Positions 35,631-45,012 of a DNA stretch of 64,000 bases are shown here, one piece after another (position 1 is the first letter of the stretch; each line of letters starts with the position of its first letter). A program made the translations under genes and the position numbers. The DNA lies in NCBI GenBank assembly GCA_046542845.1, contig JBKHAN010000003.1, forward strand, positions 30,727 to 94,726, written 5' to 3'. Source of the stretch: SKKC01 sp046542845. GTDB taxonomy: Bacteria > Spirochaetota > Spirochaetia > DSM-27196 > SKKC01. The notes beneath the pieces were generated by a model. The model was not told where the DNA came from and made no database searches. It saw only the letters and a list, made by a program, of their open reading frames with translations.

Positions 35631-37331
35631 ATGAAACAGGATGCAGCGCTCCGTTTTCCCTTCGTATTCGAACAGATTCACTCGGACCTCCTGGACCAGT
35701 CGCTTCCGGTCCAACCGGACGTCATTGAATCACTACAGTCACTCGGCAACACGTCGGATGACTGGAGCCTTGTGCGTGTGCGACCTGGAGCGGTCTTAAC
35801 CGGCGTAACGGGGTGCCATTTTTCCGGGCACTGTGTTCTGGGAAGCCGGGTATCGCTTCGGCACACGGTGTTCCACGACGTTGCTGTTGATGACGATGTC
35901 CGGGTCCACGGCTGTACAACCGTACGGGGATACTATCTGTCCGCGCGGAGCGTCGTTGAAGGCTCTGTGCTTGACCATGACCGCGAATCGCTGTTCGGCA
36001 ACGACCTCGCTGTCCCGCCGGCGGTGGAGATGAGCCCGTACCGGGTACGGCTGTGTGCGGGAATGGACTGGAGGGCGGCTGTCGCGGCGCTCGGTGGTAC
36101 CGCGGACATGGCGGTCCACGAGTCGGCGGCGGCGGATCTCGTACGGCAGATAGATCAGACCCGGGGGTACGTTGGCGCCGGAGCTGAAATCCGGGGTGGT
36201 GCAATAGTCAGGCGATCGTATATCGGTGCCGGACGGGTTATCGAAGGCGCGTTTACGATCGAAGACAGTACTCTGCTCGGTTCTTTCGAGCGCGGCACGG
36301 CAGCGTGTCGTGGAGGGGGCATTATCAGGCGCAGTATTCTCGCCCCGGAGGCGTGGGTCGGCGACTTCGGGCATTGTTCAGAGTCCATGCTCTTTGACCG
36401 CTCGTCTGTAGACAGGGGCGGACAGCTCTCGCTGAGCGTACTCGGATACAGGACCGAAGTATCGCAGGCGGAGGTGACCGCGAGCGTTCTCGGTCCGCTG
36501 GTCGGGGTGCACCACAAAAGCCTTCTGATCGCGTGCATGTGGCCATCCGGACTTGGTAACGTCGGTTCCGGAGCACAGGTCGGCTCCAATCACACGTCCC
36601 GTTTACCGGACCAGTCGATGATCGGCGGCGAGGGTATGTTCTTCGGCCTGGCAACGGCCATTAAGTTTCCGGCCAATTATCGCGAGAGCCCCTACAGCGT
36701 TGTCGCGACCGGCCTCATTACCGCACCGCAGACAGTTCGTTTTCCCTTCTCGCTGTTGACGACACTCGGCGACCCCCCGAGCGATACACCGGTTGGTTAC
36801 AACAGGATTATGCCCGGGTGGGTGATCAGCCATAATTTCTTCTCGCTGCTGCGCAACGAACTCAAATTCGCGCGGCGCCTGGGATCCACCGCAGAGGCAG
36901 TAAAGGTAATTCGTGCCGAAACGGCCGAAATGGTACGGGAGGCATTGTCGCGCCTCGATTCAATTTCGGAACCGGACGAATGGTACTACGATGGTACGAT
37001 TCCCGGGATAGGCAGGAATGTGCTCCTTGAGTCGGATCGTCGGCGTGGAATTGCGGCATACAGGGATTTTCTCGCGTATTTCGATCTTCGGGCATCAATC
37101 GAGAATGGAACACGGGTCTCGAGAGAACAGCTCGCCGAAGGAACCGATCTTCTCGACCGACTGCGTGCGAAAGCGCGAGACTCGCGCGCACGCGATTTCC
37201 ACCGTGGTGTGCGAATTTTTTCCGAGTACAGACAGACACATCCCGAACCCGACGAAGATCCGGAGCTGCACGCGGTTCTCGCAATACTCGACCAGGAACA
37301 AAGCAGCCTCTTGCGCCTCGGTCCCGAGTAG
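35631..37331 (+). CDS. DUF4954-family left-handed beta-helix protein
   Basis: 566 residues. Much of residues 45-345 reads as hexapeptide-like repeats of a left-handed beta-helix (VTGCHFSGHCVLGSRVSLRHTV, GAGAEIRGGAIVRRSYIGAG, STLLGSFERGTAACRGGGIIRRSILA), followed by a conserved centre (WPSGLGNVGSGAQVGSNHTS, GEGMFFGLATAIKFPANY) and a helical C-terminus (about 400-566). The layout fits the DUF4954 family known from Bacteroidetes and spirochaetes. Such folds often serve nucleotidyl- or acyltransferases, but no biochemical role is established. It is divergent from the glycosyltransferase gene, only 27 bases from its TTG, so the promoter must overlap coding sequence. Confidence 0.82.
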   Translation: MKQDAALRFPFVFEQIHSDLLDQSLPVQPDVIESLQSLGNTSDDWSLVRVRPGAVLTGVTGCHFSGHCVLGSRVSLRHTVFHDVAVDDDVRVHGCTTVRGYYLSARSVVEGSVLDHDRESLFGNDLAVPPAVEMSPYRVRLCAGMDWRAAVAALGGTADMAVHESAAADLVRQIDQTRGYVGAGAEIRGGAIVRRSYIGAGRVIEGAFTIEDSTLLGSFERGTAACRGGGIIRRSILAPEAWVGDFGHCSESMLFDRSSVDRGGQLSLSVLGYRTEVSQAEVTASVLGPLVGVHHKSLLIACMWPSGLGNVGSGAQVGSNHTSRLPDQSMIGGEGMFFGLATAIKFPANYRESPYSVVATGLITAPQTVRFPFSLLTTLGDPPSDTPVGYNRIMPGWVISHNFFSLLRNELKFARRLGSTAEAVKVIRAETAEMVREALSRLDSISEPDEWYYDGTIPGIGRNVLLESDRRRGIAAYRDFLAYFDLRASIENGTRVSREQLAEGTDLLDRLRAKARDSRARDFHRGVRIFSEYRQTHPEPDEDPELHAVLAILDQEQSSLLRLGPE

Positions 37332-37406
37332 ACGAAAAGCACCTGCGGCGATACCTTAGGCACATCACGCACCGCGCACGGTGTTTCTGAAAAACCGGGG
37401 CATTAC

Positions 37407-38552
37407 ATGACGCTTACAGAACGGCTTGCTGAGCATGGTATACGGCATTACCTTGCAGGATCGTCCGCGCTCGATCAGTACTTCAAGCTGAAACACGGGG
37501 AAATCGTGTTTATAGACGTCGTGGGCACGCTGGTGGATGTCGCGAAAATAAGCGATAACCTGGAGTATCCCGGGGTAGAACACATTGACGCGGTCATTCG
37601 TGAAGGGGAAAAAACGTTCTGCATTCGCTGCCTTGATCGCGACCCCGATCGAAGGGACAGCTTTCTCCCGCATCTGTCGTTCCGCATGAATGGACAGACA
37701 ATGCACTATCTCGATCCGGGCGACGCCTACGGGCTGATCCGTAACAGAGCGGTCGACCTCAGCGATGTTGCGCTCTTCCTCTCTGAAACCCATGCCGACA
37801 GACCGCATGTGAGCCAGTCCGGGAACAGAACCCGAATCGTAGTCGAAGCGGCTCTGCTGTCGGGACGGTACGGGTTTGAGATCAGTGAGCCTGCACTGCT
37901 GCCGCATATAGACGCGGCGGAACCGTTCACCATCTTCGAGCAACGGACCCTGCTTATGCAGATCGTCACCGGACTTCGTCCCGATCTCGGCTTGCAGGTA
38001 CTCATGAAATCGGGTTTTATCGAAGCATACTGGCCTATGCTGCTTCCCATGAACAATACCGAGCACAGCAAGGAGTACCATCCCGAAGGGAACGTCTGGG
38101 AGCACGTACTTGAAACCTTTGCGCATAAAAAGAGCCGCGATGCAGTCATTACGCTGGCACTGCTCCTGCACGACTGCGGCAAGCCATACAGTAACAGTGA
38201 AGATGGCAACAGATTTCACCGTCACGCGGAGATTGGCGCTCACTATGCCGACAGATTCCTCCGGAACCTCGGCTTTCCCTCCGACCTAATTGAAAAGGTC
38301 AGCTGGCTGATCCGCTGGCACATGATACCCGGCGCGCTGCCGAAGCTTCCGATCTTTCGAACACGAGCGCTCATGCGTTCCCAGCTGTTTCCGGCGCTTC
38401 TTGAGGTGTACCGATGCGACCTCAGCGCGACATGGCGCGGGCCTGAAGGATACTATCGGGCGTGCAAAGTCTACCGCCATTTCCTGCGGAACGAATCAAA
38501 CCCGTTCCGCGACTCAGAAGGCAAAAAACTCCTGCAGCTGTATGTGGATTGA
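37407..38552 (+). CDS. HD-domain protein with a decayed poly(A)-polymerase-like nucleotidyltransferase region
   Basis: 381 residues. The layout matches CCA-adding enzyme/poly(A) polymerase relatives: an N-terminal nucleotidyltransferase-like region (1-140), a head region (140-210) and an HD phosphohydrolase domain (about 225-335) with EYHPEGNVWEHVLET, LALLLHDCGKP and HRHAEIGAHYA. The HD metal ligands (His, HD, later Asp) look complete. The transferase hallmark GGxVRD is GSSALDQ and the catalytic DxD region reads FIDVVG, so nucleotide transfer is unlikely. I infer a phosphohydrolase or RNA-binding protein derived from a tRNA nucleotidyltransferase. It is convergent with thrC. Confidence 0.78.
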   Translation: MTLTERLAEHGIRHYLAGSSALDQYFKLKHGEIVFIDVVGTLVDVAKISDNLEYPGVEHIDAVIREGEKTFCIRCLDRDPDRRDSFLPHLSFRMNGQTMHYLDPGDAYGLIRNRAVDLSDVALFLSETHADRPHVSQSGNRTRIVVEAALLSGRYGFEISEPALLPHIDAAEPFTIFEQRTLLMQIVTGLRPDLGLQVLMKSGFIEAYWPMLLPMNNTEHSKEYHPEGNVWEHVLETFAHKKSRDAVITLALLLHDCGKPYSNSEDGNRFHRHAEIGAHYADRFLRNLGFPSDLIEKVSWLIRWHMIPGALPKLPIFRTRALMRSQLFPALLEVYRCDLSATWRGPEGYYRACKVYRHFLRNESNPFRDSEGKKLLQLYVD

Positions 38553-38565
38553 CAGCCCGCGCCAC

Positions 38566-39888
38566 TCACCCCAGGGTATGCTCGCGAAGCCAGGCGGCAA
38601 GCTCGCGCGAATCGGACGACATGGTATCGGCGTGACCCGGCAAGTCGAGAACGCGTGACAGACGCTCGGGTGCGTCCGGCCGGCGCCCGGTGGCTTGTTC
38701 GACGATATCAGGGAATTTGGCGGGATGTGCGGTCCCGAGGGTGACATAGGTCGCCGGTGCGGTGTGCGATTCACGGTGCAGCGCCGTCGCGGCGAGTCCG
38801 ACCGCAGTATGCGGGCACACAAGGTAGTCTTCGTCCTCGGCGCATGCCTTCATGCTCTCGCGCGTCTGATCGTCGCTGACCCGGTATCCACTCAGGTGTT
38901 CACGCATAGTCCGGTAATCGTCGTTGTACAGGCGAAGCAGTCGTGGGAAATTGCTCGGATTCCCGACGTCCATCGCGTTCGAGATTGTCTCGATACTGTC
39001 GCGTGGCTCAAAGCGAGCGCTTTCGAGATACGCCGGTACGACGTCGTTGCTGTTGGTAGCGGCGATAAAGCCTGATACCTTCATTCCCGCCCGGTACCCC
39101 ATGACGCCCGCGGTCAGGTTGCCGAAGTTTCCGCTTGGCACGCAGAAAATCGGAGCAGCTCGCCCGGAACCCGCAAGACACGCCGCCGCATAGAGGTAGT
39201 ACAGCATCTGCGGAAGCAACCGTCCCAGGTTGATGCTGTTGGCGCTGCTCATACTCAGATCAGCCCTCAAGGACTGATTCGCGAAGCTTTCTTTCACCAT
39301 CCGCTGGCAGTCATCGAAACTGCCGATGACCTCAATGGCGTGAACATTTCCTCCGATAGTCGTCAGCTGCTTCTCCTGCAGATGGCTGATACGCCCCTTC
39401 GGGTACAGGATCACAACCTCCACCGCCGTGCTTCCGGCGAAGGCCTGACCGACCGCACTGCCTGTATCCCCGCTGGTCGCAGTCAGGATTACAAGCTTCT
39501 CGCCTCTGCGTTCGCAGTCCGCCTGCAGAAAGCCGGCCAGAAACCGGGCGCCAAAATCCTTGAATGCGCAGGAAGGCCCGTGAAACAGCTCGAGCACGTA
39601 TCCGTCTGCAAGGGAACGAAGCGAGGGAGCAAAGTCATACGAACGGTCGACAAGTTCTTCCCAGGAAATTCCCGGAGCGTCATCGGGTAGCAGACGTTCG
39701 AGAACCGTAACCACAAAGCGTCGATAGTCGCCGGGGGAGGACGTACAGGGGTACGACTGCCGGTACAGAACATCAGAAATATCGGGGATGTCCTGTATGT
39801 AGTACAGTCTGCCGTCCGGCGCCGAGCCACGCCGTATCACATCCGCCAGGCTGTCAGTCGACTCTCCCGTGTCCCACGTATACGTCAT
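38566..39888 (-). CDS. thrC: Threonine synthase
   Basis: 440 residues. It converts O-phosphohomoserine to threonine with PLP. Motifs are an N-terminal SYPCTSSPGDYRRFVVTVLERLL region, SCAFKDFGARFLAGF with the PLP Lys, LTATSGDTGSAVGQAF for phosphate binding, SSANSINLGRLLPQMLYYLYA, CVPSGNFGNLTAGVMG and a C-terminal TLGTAHPAKFPDIVE. The length and SFKD-like FKDFG variant place it with the fungal/gram-negative ThrC class. Its start overlaps the aspartate kinase stop by four bases (ATGA), so the two are coupled, giving first and last steps of the threonine branch in one operon. Confidence 0.95.
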   Translation of the reverse strand: MTYTWDTGESTDSLADVIRRGSAPDGRLYYIQDIPDISDVLYRQSYPCTSSPGDYRRFVVTVLERLLPDDAPGISWEELVDRSYDFAPSLRSLADGYVLELFHGPSCAFKDFGARFLAGFLQADCERRGEKLVILTATSGDTGSAVGQAFAGSTAVEVVILYPKGRISHLQEKQLTTIGGNVHAIEVIGSFDDCQRMVKESFANQSLRADLSMSSANSINLGRLLPQMLYYLYAAACLAGSGRAAPIFCVPSGNFGNLTAGVMGYRAGMKVSGFIAATNSNDVVPAYLESARFEPRDSIETISNAMDVGNPSNFPRLLRLYNDDYRTMREHLSGYRVSDDQTRESMKACAEDEDYLVCPHTAVGLAATALHRESHTAPATYVTLGTAHPAKFPDIVEQATGRRPDAPERLSRVLDLPGHADTMSSDSRELAAWLREHTLG

Positions 39889-41300
39889 GCAACCGGACCC
39901 TCCCGGCGCTGGAAAAAGGCGCGATGCACCGTTTGCAGCGTCACCTCGCGCTCCGATTCGGCGACAATGAACGATATGTTTCGTTCGGATGAACCCTGCG
40001 CTATCGCGTGAACACTGACCTTCGCCTCCCCGAGAGCCTGGAAAAGGCGCCCGGAAATCCCGGGGTGCCCGCGCATGGCTTCACCGATGATCGCGACGAT
40101 TTCCATACCCGCCTGGAGCTGCGGGCGATCAATCTCTCCTGACACGATTTCGGTCGAGAACTCCCGCTCGAGTTCCTTGAGCGCGTCCTGCGCCTCGTGT
40201 GTGCGGAAACACAGGCAAATGGTATGTTCGCTCGATGCCTGAGAAATCATAATGATGTTTGCCTGCGCCCGGGCAATAGCCGCGAACAGGCGGGCCGCGA
40301 TTCCCGGAATTCCGACCATGCCGCTTCCCTCGACGTTTATAATGGCAACGTTGTCTATACTCGCGATCCCCGCGATCTCTCCACCCGAGCGCGCACGAGC
40401 CGTGATCCGGGTTCCGCTGCCGGAAGGGTTCCACGTATTACGGATACCGACGGGAATATCCTTTTCCACCACGGGAACCATGGTGGAGGGATGAAGCACT
40501 TCGGCCCCGAAATACGACAGCTCGGCCGCTTCGGCGAAGGTCAGCTCGGGAAGCAGAAACGCGTCCGGGACGTAGCGGGGGTCGGCGCTCAGGACCCCGT
40601 CCACATCTGTCCAGATCTGAAGCTCGCGTGCGTGAACAGCGGCGGCTACAAGCGAGGCGGTATAATCGCTGCCGTTCCGGCCCAGGGTGGTCGTGATACC
40701 GTCTGCGGTGGCCGCGATAAAGCCGGGAATGAGGTACAGGTACCCGTCGTTCCTGATCTGCTCCGCGAGCCGTTCGTAGGTTAACGAACGGATAACCCGG
40801 GCGTTTCGGTGCCGCTGATCGGTAATGATACAGAGCCTCGGGTCGATGACGCGGGTACGCTTTCCGCGACTCAGGAGCACCGAATCGAGGATGCGAATCG
40901 ACAGGAGCTCTCCGAAGCCGGCGATCAGGTCGGCTGTGCGGTCTGTGCACTCGCGAACAAGGTCGACACCGTGCAGAATGTTCTTCAGTTCCCCGAACAT
41001 GTCGTGTACAACACCCCGGATTCCGTCGGCGGATTCACTGCCGTGCAGGGTCTCAACGACTTCGTAGTGTCGTTGTTCAAGCGCCTCGATCTGTTCCTTG
41101 TACGCGCTGTCGCCTCGCTCAGCGCACTCCGCGGCGCTGAGCAGGCTGTCGGTCGTCCCTTTCAACGCGGAGACAACGACACCGACGGGACCCTGACCGT
41201 GCGCCTCAATAACGATGTTGGCAACGCGGTCTATACAGGCTGCATCAGCAACCGAGCTGCCACCGAACTTCATGACTGTCATACCGTCTGTATGTTTCAT
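39885..41300 (-). CDS. lysC: Aspartate kinase, monofunctional, with ACT domains
   Basis: 471 residues. It phosphorylates aspartate, the first step to lysine, threonine and methionine. Motifs are VMKFGGSSVADA, FGELLSIRI, VTGFIAAT-like PGFIAATADGITTTLGRNGSDYTA and IWTDVDGVLSADPRYV. Two C-terminal ACT domains (about 315-465: IINVEGSGMVGIPGIAARLFAAIA and VVAIIGEAMRGHPGISGRLFQALG) should bind end products. It is closest in layout to monofunctional ThrA/LysC kinases; there is no homoserine dehydrogenase domain. AGGATCAGGT precedes the ATG. Being coupled to thrC suggests threonine control. Confidence 0.93.
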   Translation of the reverse strand: MKHTDGMTVMKFGGSSVADAACIDRVANIVIEAHGQGPVGVVVSALKGTTDSLLSAAECAERGDSAYKEQIEALEQRHYEVVETLHGSESADGIRGVVHDMFGELKNILHGVDLVRECTDRTADLIAGFGELLSIRILDSVLLSRGKRTRVIDPRLCIITDQRHRNARVIRSLTYERLAEQIRNDGYLYLIPGFIAATADGITTTLGRNGSDYTASLVAAAVHARELQIWTDVDGVLSADPRYVPDAFLLPELTFAEAAELSYFGAEVLHPSTMVPVVEKDIPVGIRNTWNPSGSGTRITARARSGGEIAGIASIDNVAIINVEGSGMVGIPGIAARLFAAIARAQANIIMISQASSEHTICLCFRTHEAQDALKELEREFSTEIVSGEIDRPQLQAGMEIVAIIGEAMRGHPGISGRLFQALGEAKVSVHAIAQGSSERNISFIVAESEREVTLQTVHRAFFQRREGPVA

Positions 41301-41385
41301 ACCTGATCCTAAAGCGGGCCTTTACCTGCGCGCAAAGTGAATGTAGGATGCAATCGCACATCATGAAAACCCCGTAAGGCGGCGT

Positions 41386-42666
41386 ATGTACCAGTACACA
41401 ATAGAGGGCGGGTTTCCCGCCAAGGGAACGATCAAGGCAAGCGGCAACAAGAACGCCGCCCTCCCCTGTCTTGCAGCGGCATTGCTCACCGACGAACCGG
41501 TCATTCTCCGTAATGTCCCCGAAATTCAGGACGTGAAGGTAATGATCGAGATCCTGCGCTACCTCGGGAGCGAGGTGACGCATGAATCCCCCGGCGTGTA
41601 CAGAATTGTAACACGGGACATAAAGACCTCCGAGGTACCCGCAGACTTCGCCGGGCGAATCCGGGCGAGTATCCTCTTTGCGGGCCCGCTCCTCGCGCGC
41701 ACCGGTAAGATCACGATCGCGCCTCCCGGCGGGGACGTTATTGGACGCCGCAGGCTCGATACGCACTTCCTCGCTCTTACCGGCCTGGGTGCCCGACTCG
41801 AGACGGATGGGGTCTACCGGCTTGTCGCGAACAAACTCGTCGGTGACGAACTGTTCCTCGACGAGGCATCGGTTACCGCGACCGAGAACGCCGTCATGGC
41901 CGCGGTCCTCTCCGAGGGACATACAGACATCGAGAATGCGGCAAGCGAGCCCCATGTACAGGATCTCTGCAACATGCTGAGCGCCATGGGTGCGCGCATT
42001 ACCGGAACCGGAAGCAACATTCTTCATATCGACGGAGTAGACAGGCTGGAAGGGACGGATTTTACGATCGGCACCGACTTCATGGAGGTGGGTTCCTTGA
42101 TTGGGCTTGCCGCAGTCACCCGCGGAGAAATCGAGATCCAGGATGCCGGGGTCGAGCACCTGAAAATGACCAGGCTCGCGTTCAACAAGCTGGGTGTCTT
42201 CTGGGAACGGTCCGGAAACGATATTCTCGTAAAGTCGGGGCAGCCGATGACGGTGGCAAGCGATTTCGGCGGGATGGTCCCCAAGATCGACGATGCTCCG
42301 TGGCCGGGTTTCCCCGCAGACCTCATCAGCATAATGATCGTCGTGGCGACGCAGGCGAAGGGGACGGTTCTCATTCACGAGAAGATGTACGAGTCACGCA
42401 TGTACTTCGTCGACCGGCTGATCTCCATGGGTGCCCGAATTATCCTGTGCGATCCGCACCGGGCCGTTGTTTCGGGTCCGTGTGACCTTCGGGGGTCGGA
42501 GCTCACCTCACCGGATGTTCGCGCGGGAATGGCCTTGCTCATCGCAGCCCTGTGTGCTCAGGGAACCAGCGTTATCAGCAACGTGTATCAGATTGAGCGT
42601 GGGTATGAGGATCTGTGTGGTCGTCTTCAAAGCCTCGGTCTGCGGGTGAACCCTCGAAGCGGCTGA
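41386..42666 (+). CDS. murA: UDP-N-acetylglucosamine 1-carboxyvinyltransferase with Asp in the fosfomycin-binding position
   Basis: 426 residues. It transfers enolpyruvate from PEP to UDP-GlcNAc, the first committed step of peptidoglycan synthesis. Motifs are GTIKASGNKNAALPCLAAALL (catalytic Lys/Asn), RASILFAGPLLAR and a C-terminal IERGYEDLCGRLQSLG. The active-site loop normally reads PGGCxIG; here it is PPGGDVIGRRRLD with D117 for the Cys alkylated by fosfomycin. Asp versions remain active and are fosfomycin-insensitive in other bacteria, including Borrelia and mycobacteria. AAGGCGG precedes the ATG. Its 3' end overlaps the convergent J-domain gene by 92 bases. Confidence 0.96.
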   Translation: MYQYTIEGGFPAKGTIKASGNKNAALPCLAAALLTDEPVILRNVPEIQDVKVMIEILRYLGSEVTHESPGVYRIVTRDIKTSEVPADFAGRIRASILFAGPLLARTGKITIAPPGGDVIGRRRLDTHFLALTGLGARLETDGVYRLVANKLVGDELFLDEASVTATENAVMAAVLSEGHTDIENAASEPHVQDLCNMLSAMGARITGTGSNILHIDGVDRLEGTDFTIGTDFMEVGSLIGLAAVTRGEIEIQDAGVEHLKMTRLAFNKLGVFWERSGNDILVKSGQPMTVASDFGGMVPKIDDAPWPGFPADLISIMIVVATQAKGTVLIHEKMYESRMYFVDRLISMGARIILCDPHRAVVSGPCDLRGSELTSPDVRAGMALLIAALCAQGTSVISNVYQIERGYEDLCGRLQSLGLRVNPRSG

Positions 42667-43315
42667 TAAGCGCCTCGTACGCAGCTCGTATTTCGGAGAA
42701 GCTATATCGCCCCGATTCCCGTTCACAGCTACCGGCGCTGTCGGGATGACTCTCGAAAGCAAGTCTTCGGAACGAAGCACGGATCTCATGCTCGTCCGCA
42801 GGTGCCGACAGTCCAAGGATCGGAGAGTATTTCGAATCCCAGGATAACGCTGTTGTACCTGCGTCTGACCTTACATCGCGGCGCAGTACATCCCGATGCA
42901 CGCGCACCATTTCGGGGGATGCAGTCTCGCGCAATATGGTCCAGAGTTCTTCATGGCTGTAATTCTCGAGCGCTTCATCAACGGCAGCAACAAAGCGGTC
43001 GGCAGGACCTGAAAACACGACATTCAGCTGCTGTTCAAGGTAGCGCTGCAGCGCTCCCGCCTCGGAATTTCTGCCACGAAGAAACAATGCGATTACCGTG
43101 TACAGCTCGACCTCGTCGGCCGGCTGCCGCTCGTGGACGACGCGTCGTATTTCGGCGAGGAACCTGCGCCGGCTGATCAGGTGGTCGAGCAGCACGCCGA
43201 CGCCGAAGCCGAAGATGAGCCCTGCCGGTCCTCCGACGCTGCCAAGCAGCCCGATTCCGATTCGTGCAGTCCATTGACGTCGAGGACCGCGTGACACCCC
43301 CCCGCGCGATTTCAT
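42575..43315 (-). CDS. Membrane-anchored J-domain co-chaperone (DjlA/TerB-like)
   Basis: 246 residues. One hydrophobic glycine-rich segment (GIGLLGSVGGPAGLIFGFGVGVLLDHLI) precedes a helical middle (60-150: EVELYTVIALFLRGRNSEAGALQRYLEQQL) resembling TerB-like domains, then a J domain (about 165-222: YSPILGLSAPADEHEIRASF, HPD, EIRAAYEALI). The HPD motif that activates DnaK is intact. The layout recalls E. coli DjlA, an inner-membrane DnaJ protein linked to envelope stress. It is coupled (ATGA) to the LptG-like gene upstream. The last 30 residues overlap murA on the other strand. Confidence 0.86.
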   Translation of the reverse strand: MKSRGGVSRGPRRQWTARIGIGLLGSVGGPAGLIFGFGVGVLLDHLISRRRFLAEIRRVVHERQPADEVELYTVIALFLRGRNSEAGALQRYLEQQLNVVFSGPADRFVAAVDEALENYSHEELWTILRETASPEMVRVHRDVLRRDVRSDAGTTALSWDSKYSPILGLSAPADEHEIRASFRRLAFESHPDSAGSCERESGRYSFSEIRAAYEALISRFEGSPADRGFEDDHTDPHTHAQSDTRC

Positions 43316-45012
43316 GCCGTGGCCCGTATCGCCAGCACGAGACCCAGGGCTACCAGAGCAATCTGCGTGATTACTGCTACCAGTACAGCTACCGTCGTAC
43401 CTGCGATAAGTATCATCAGAGCGACGAGTAGTGTCTGTCCGTACTCGACTACAGAGAATACCCCCGCGGCAAGAAGCGGCAACACGACGGTCACCGAAAA
43501 CACCCCCCGCAGGCCAAAAGAAGCGTCACTACGCCGCCTGAGACGAAACGATACGGCGAACACCAGAAGCGAGGAGAACACCACCGATATTGGTGCGACA
43601 AGCCGTCGAAACAGATCAATCTGCATGCCCGGAACATAGGTCGCGGCCTCGGGTGCGCCGGTGACGAACCGGTACAGGTCAAATCCATTCAGTTCCCCGG
43701 GGCGGTTCTGCCCCCGCGACACGGCCACAAGGTTTACGAGTGACACCCGAAGCTCAAGCACCGGGAACAGCGCATCTTCCCGTTCACCGGACAGATACCG
43801 GGGATTCTGCATGCGCGACTCGTCGTCCCTGTGTATACCTCGGAGAACTATCTGACCTGATTCAAACCGCCCGCTGTCGGCCTCAAGGTGGTAGACAAGC
43901 CGGTGATCAGAACCGATCTCAAGCGCTTCGATCTGTATCCCGTAGCGGGGTAAAGGTTGTCCGAGCGTCGACGCGACCCGAATGAGTTCGTGGCCTCCGT
44001 CGGCGGTCTCCTGAACCACAAGCAGTCCCGGACCGGCGCTCCCCGCGTCTTCGGACTCAAGCTCGTCAAGAAAGAACGCGACCCGATCGAGGAGTTGTGT
44101 CAACTCCTGCGACAACGGCCGAATATCCGGGTCCGCCGGGTAGTCCTCCACGAAACTCTGCAGATCGTAATACGCTTCTATCAGGCGGCCGGCCTGCATC
44201 GAGGCACGAATCTCCCGCTTTCGCTGCTGTATCCCGGGTCTGTCGTCGTCTGCGCCTTCGGCAACGAGCTCCCACGCCTGCTCTGCAAGACGCCATGCGT
44301 CTGTATTACGCGGATCGAGATCGAACGCTCGTCGGGCCTCGAGATGAGCGGTGACATAGTCACCGCGATCCATTGCCGCACGCGCTGCTTCCATGAGCTC
44401 TGAGGCGTTCCGCCCCGTCGCGCGCCCGGCATCCGCCATCGGGGGTATCGGCTCCCGTTCCTGATCGCGGCGGGCTGTCTCATCCTGCTCAGCCTGATAT
44501 ATGACGGCACGTGCGCGCTCCGCCTCCTCTTCGAGCGAGGGGTCAACCCGAAGAAGCAGTTCCAGCGACTGACGGGCCGATGAAAACTCCCTTCGGGCGG
44601 TGTAGTCCTCTACGCGGTCCCTGAGATCCTGCACAAGCAGCGAACGCTCAACAGCTACCCGATTCTGCCACGCGAGCCCGGGACCGGCAAGCAGTTCGTG
44701 CGTGGCCTCATACCCCGCGACGAACAGAGCAACGACGAGCAGGCTCTTGATCAGACGAATGCTTGCCTCCGGCGCCACCAGATCTGCTTCATCGAGCAGC
44801 ATTCCGGCCCAGATCGCAACGGCAAGGAGCGTCGCATGAGGGGCAATAACACCGAAGTCGTGGAAAACCCTCGTCAGGATCCAGCGAAGAACCTGAGAGG
44901 AAACCAGATCGAGTGCAGGAATACTGAAGGCGGCCCATACAAACACGACAACAAGATACGCGGCGAGACAAACCAACTCCACAAGCAGAAGCCGCCGTAT
45001 CGCGCTATGCAC
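43312..45012 (-). CDS. Membrane protein with LptF/LptG-like topology and a TPR-like insertion
   Basis: 566 residues. Three helices (about residues 7-30, 45-75, 90-115) precede a large periplasmic part, then three more helices (475-565). The periplasmic part starts with helical repeats (FSSARQSLELLLRVDPSLEEEAERA, YVTAHLEARRAFDLDPRNTDAWRLA) and ends in a strand-rich block (LLVVQETADGGHELIRVAS, YHLEADSGRFESGQIVLRG). The segment MQIDLFRRLVAPISVVFSSLL resembles the junction where LptF/LptG re-enter the membrane. No family is certain. GTG at 45012 overlaps the upstream stop; a TTG at 45072 is less likely. Confidence 0.66.
   Translation of the reverse strand: MHSAIRRLLLVELVCLAAYLVVVFVWAAFSIPALDLVSSQVLRWILTRVFHDFGVIAPHATLLAVAIWAGMLLDEADLVAPEASIRLIKSLLVVALFVAGYEATHELLAGPGLAWQNRVAVERSLLVQDLRDRVEDYTARREFSSARQSLELLLRVDPSLEEEAERARAVIYQAEQDETARRDQEREPIPPMADAGRATGRNASELMEAARAAMDRGDYVTAHLEARRAFDLDPRNTDAWRLAEQAWELVAEGADDDRPGIQQRKREIRASMQAGRLIEAYYDLQSFVEDYPADPDIRPLSQELTQLLDRVAFFLDELESEDAGSAGPGLLVVQETADGGHELIRVASTLGQPLPRYGIQIEALEIGSDHRLVYHLEADSGRFESGQIVLRGIHRDDESRMQNPRYLSGEREDALFPVLELRVSLVNLVAVSRGQNRPGELNGFDLYRFVTGAPEAATYVPGMQIDLFRRLVAPISVVFSSLLVFAVSFRLRRRSDASFGLRGVFSVTVVLPLLAAGVFSVVEYGQTLLVALMILIAGTTVAVLVAVITQIALVALGLVLAIRATA

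Noticed and set aside
41245..42378. Reverse-strand open frame of 377 codons over murA
   Set aside because: Antisense to a complete MurA; the translation is His- and Arg-rich without hydrophobic core pattern.
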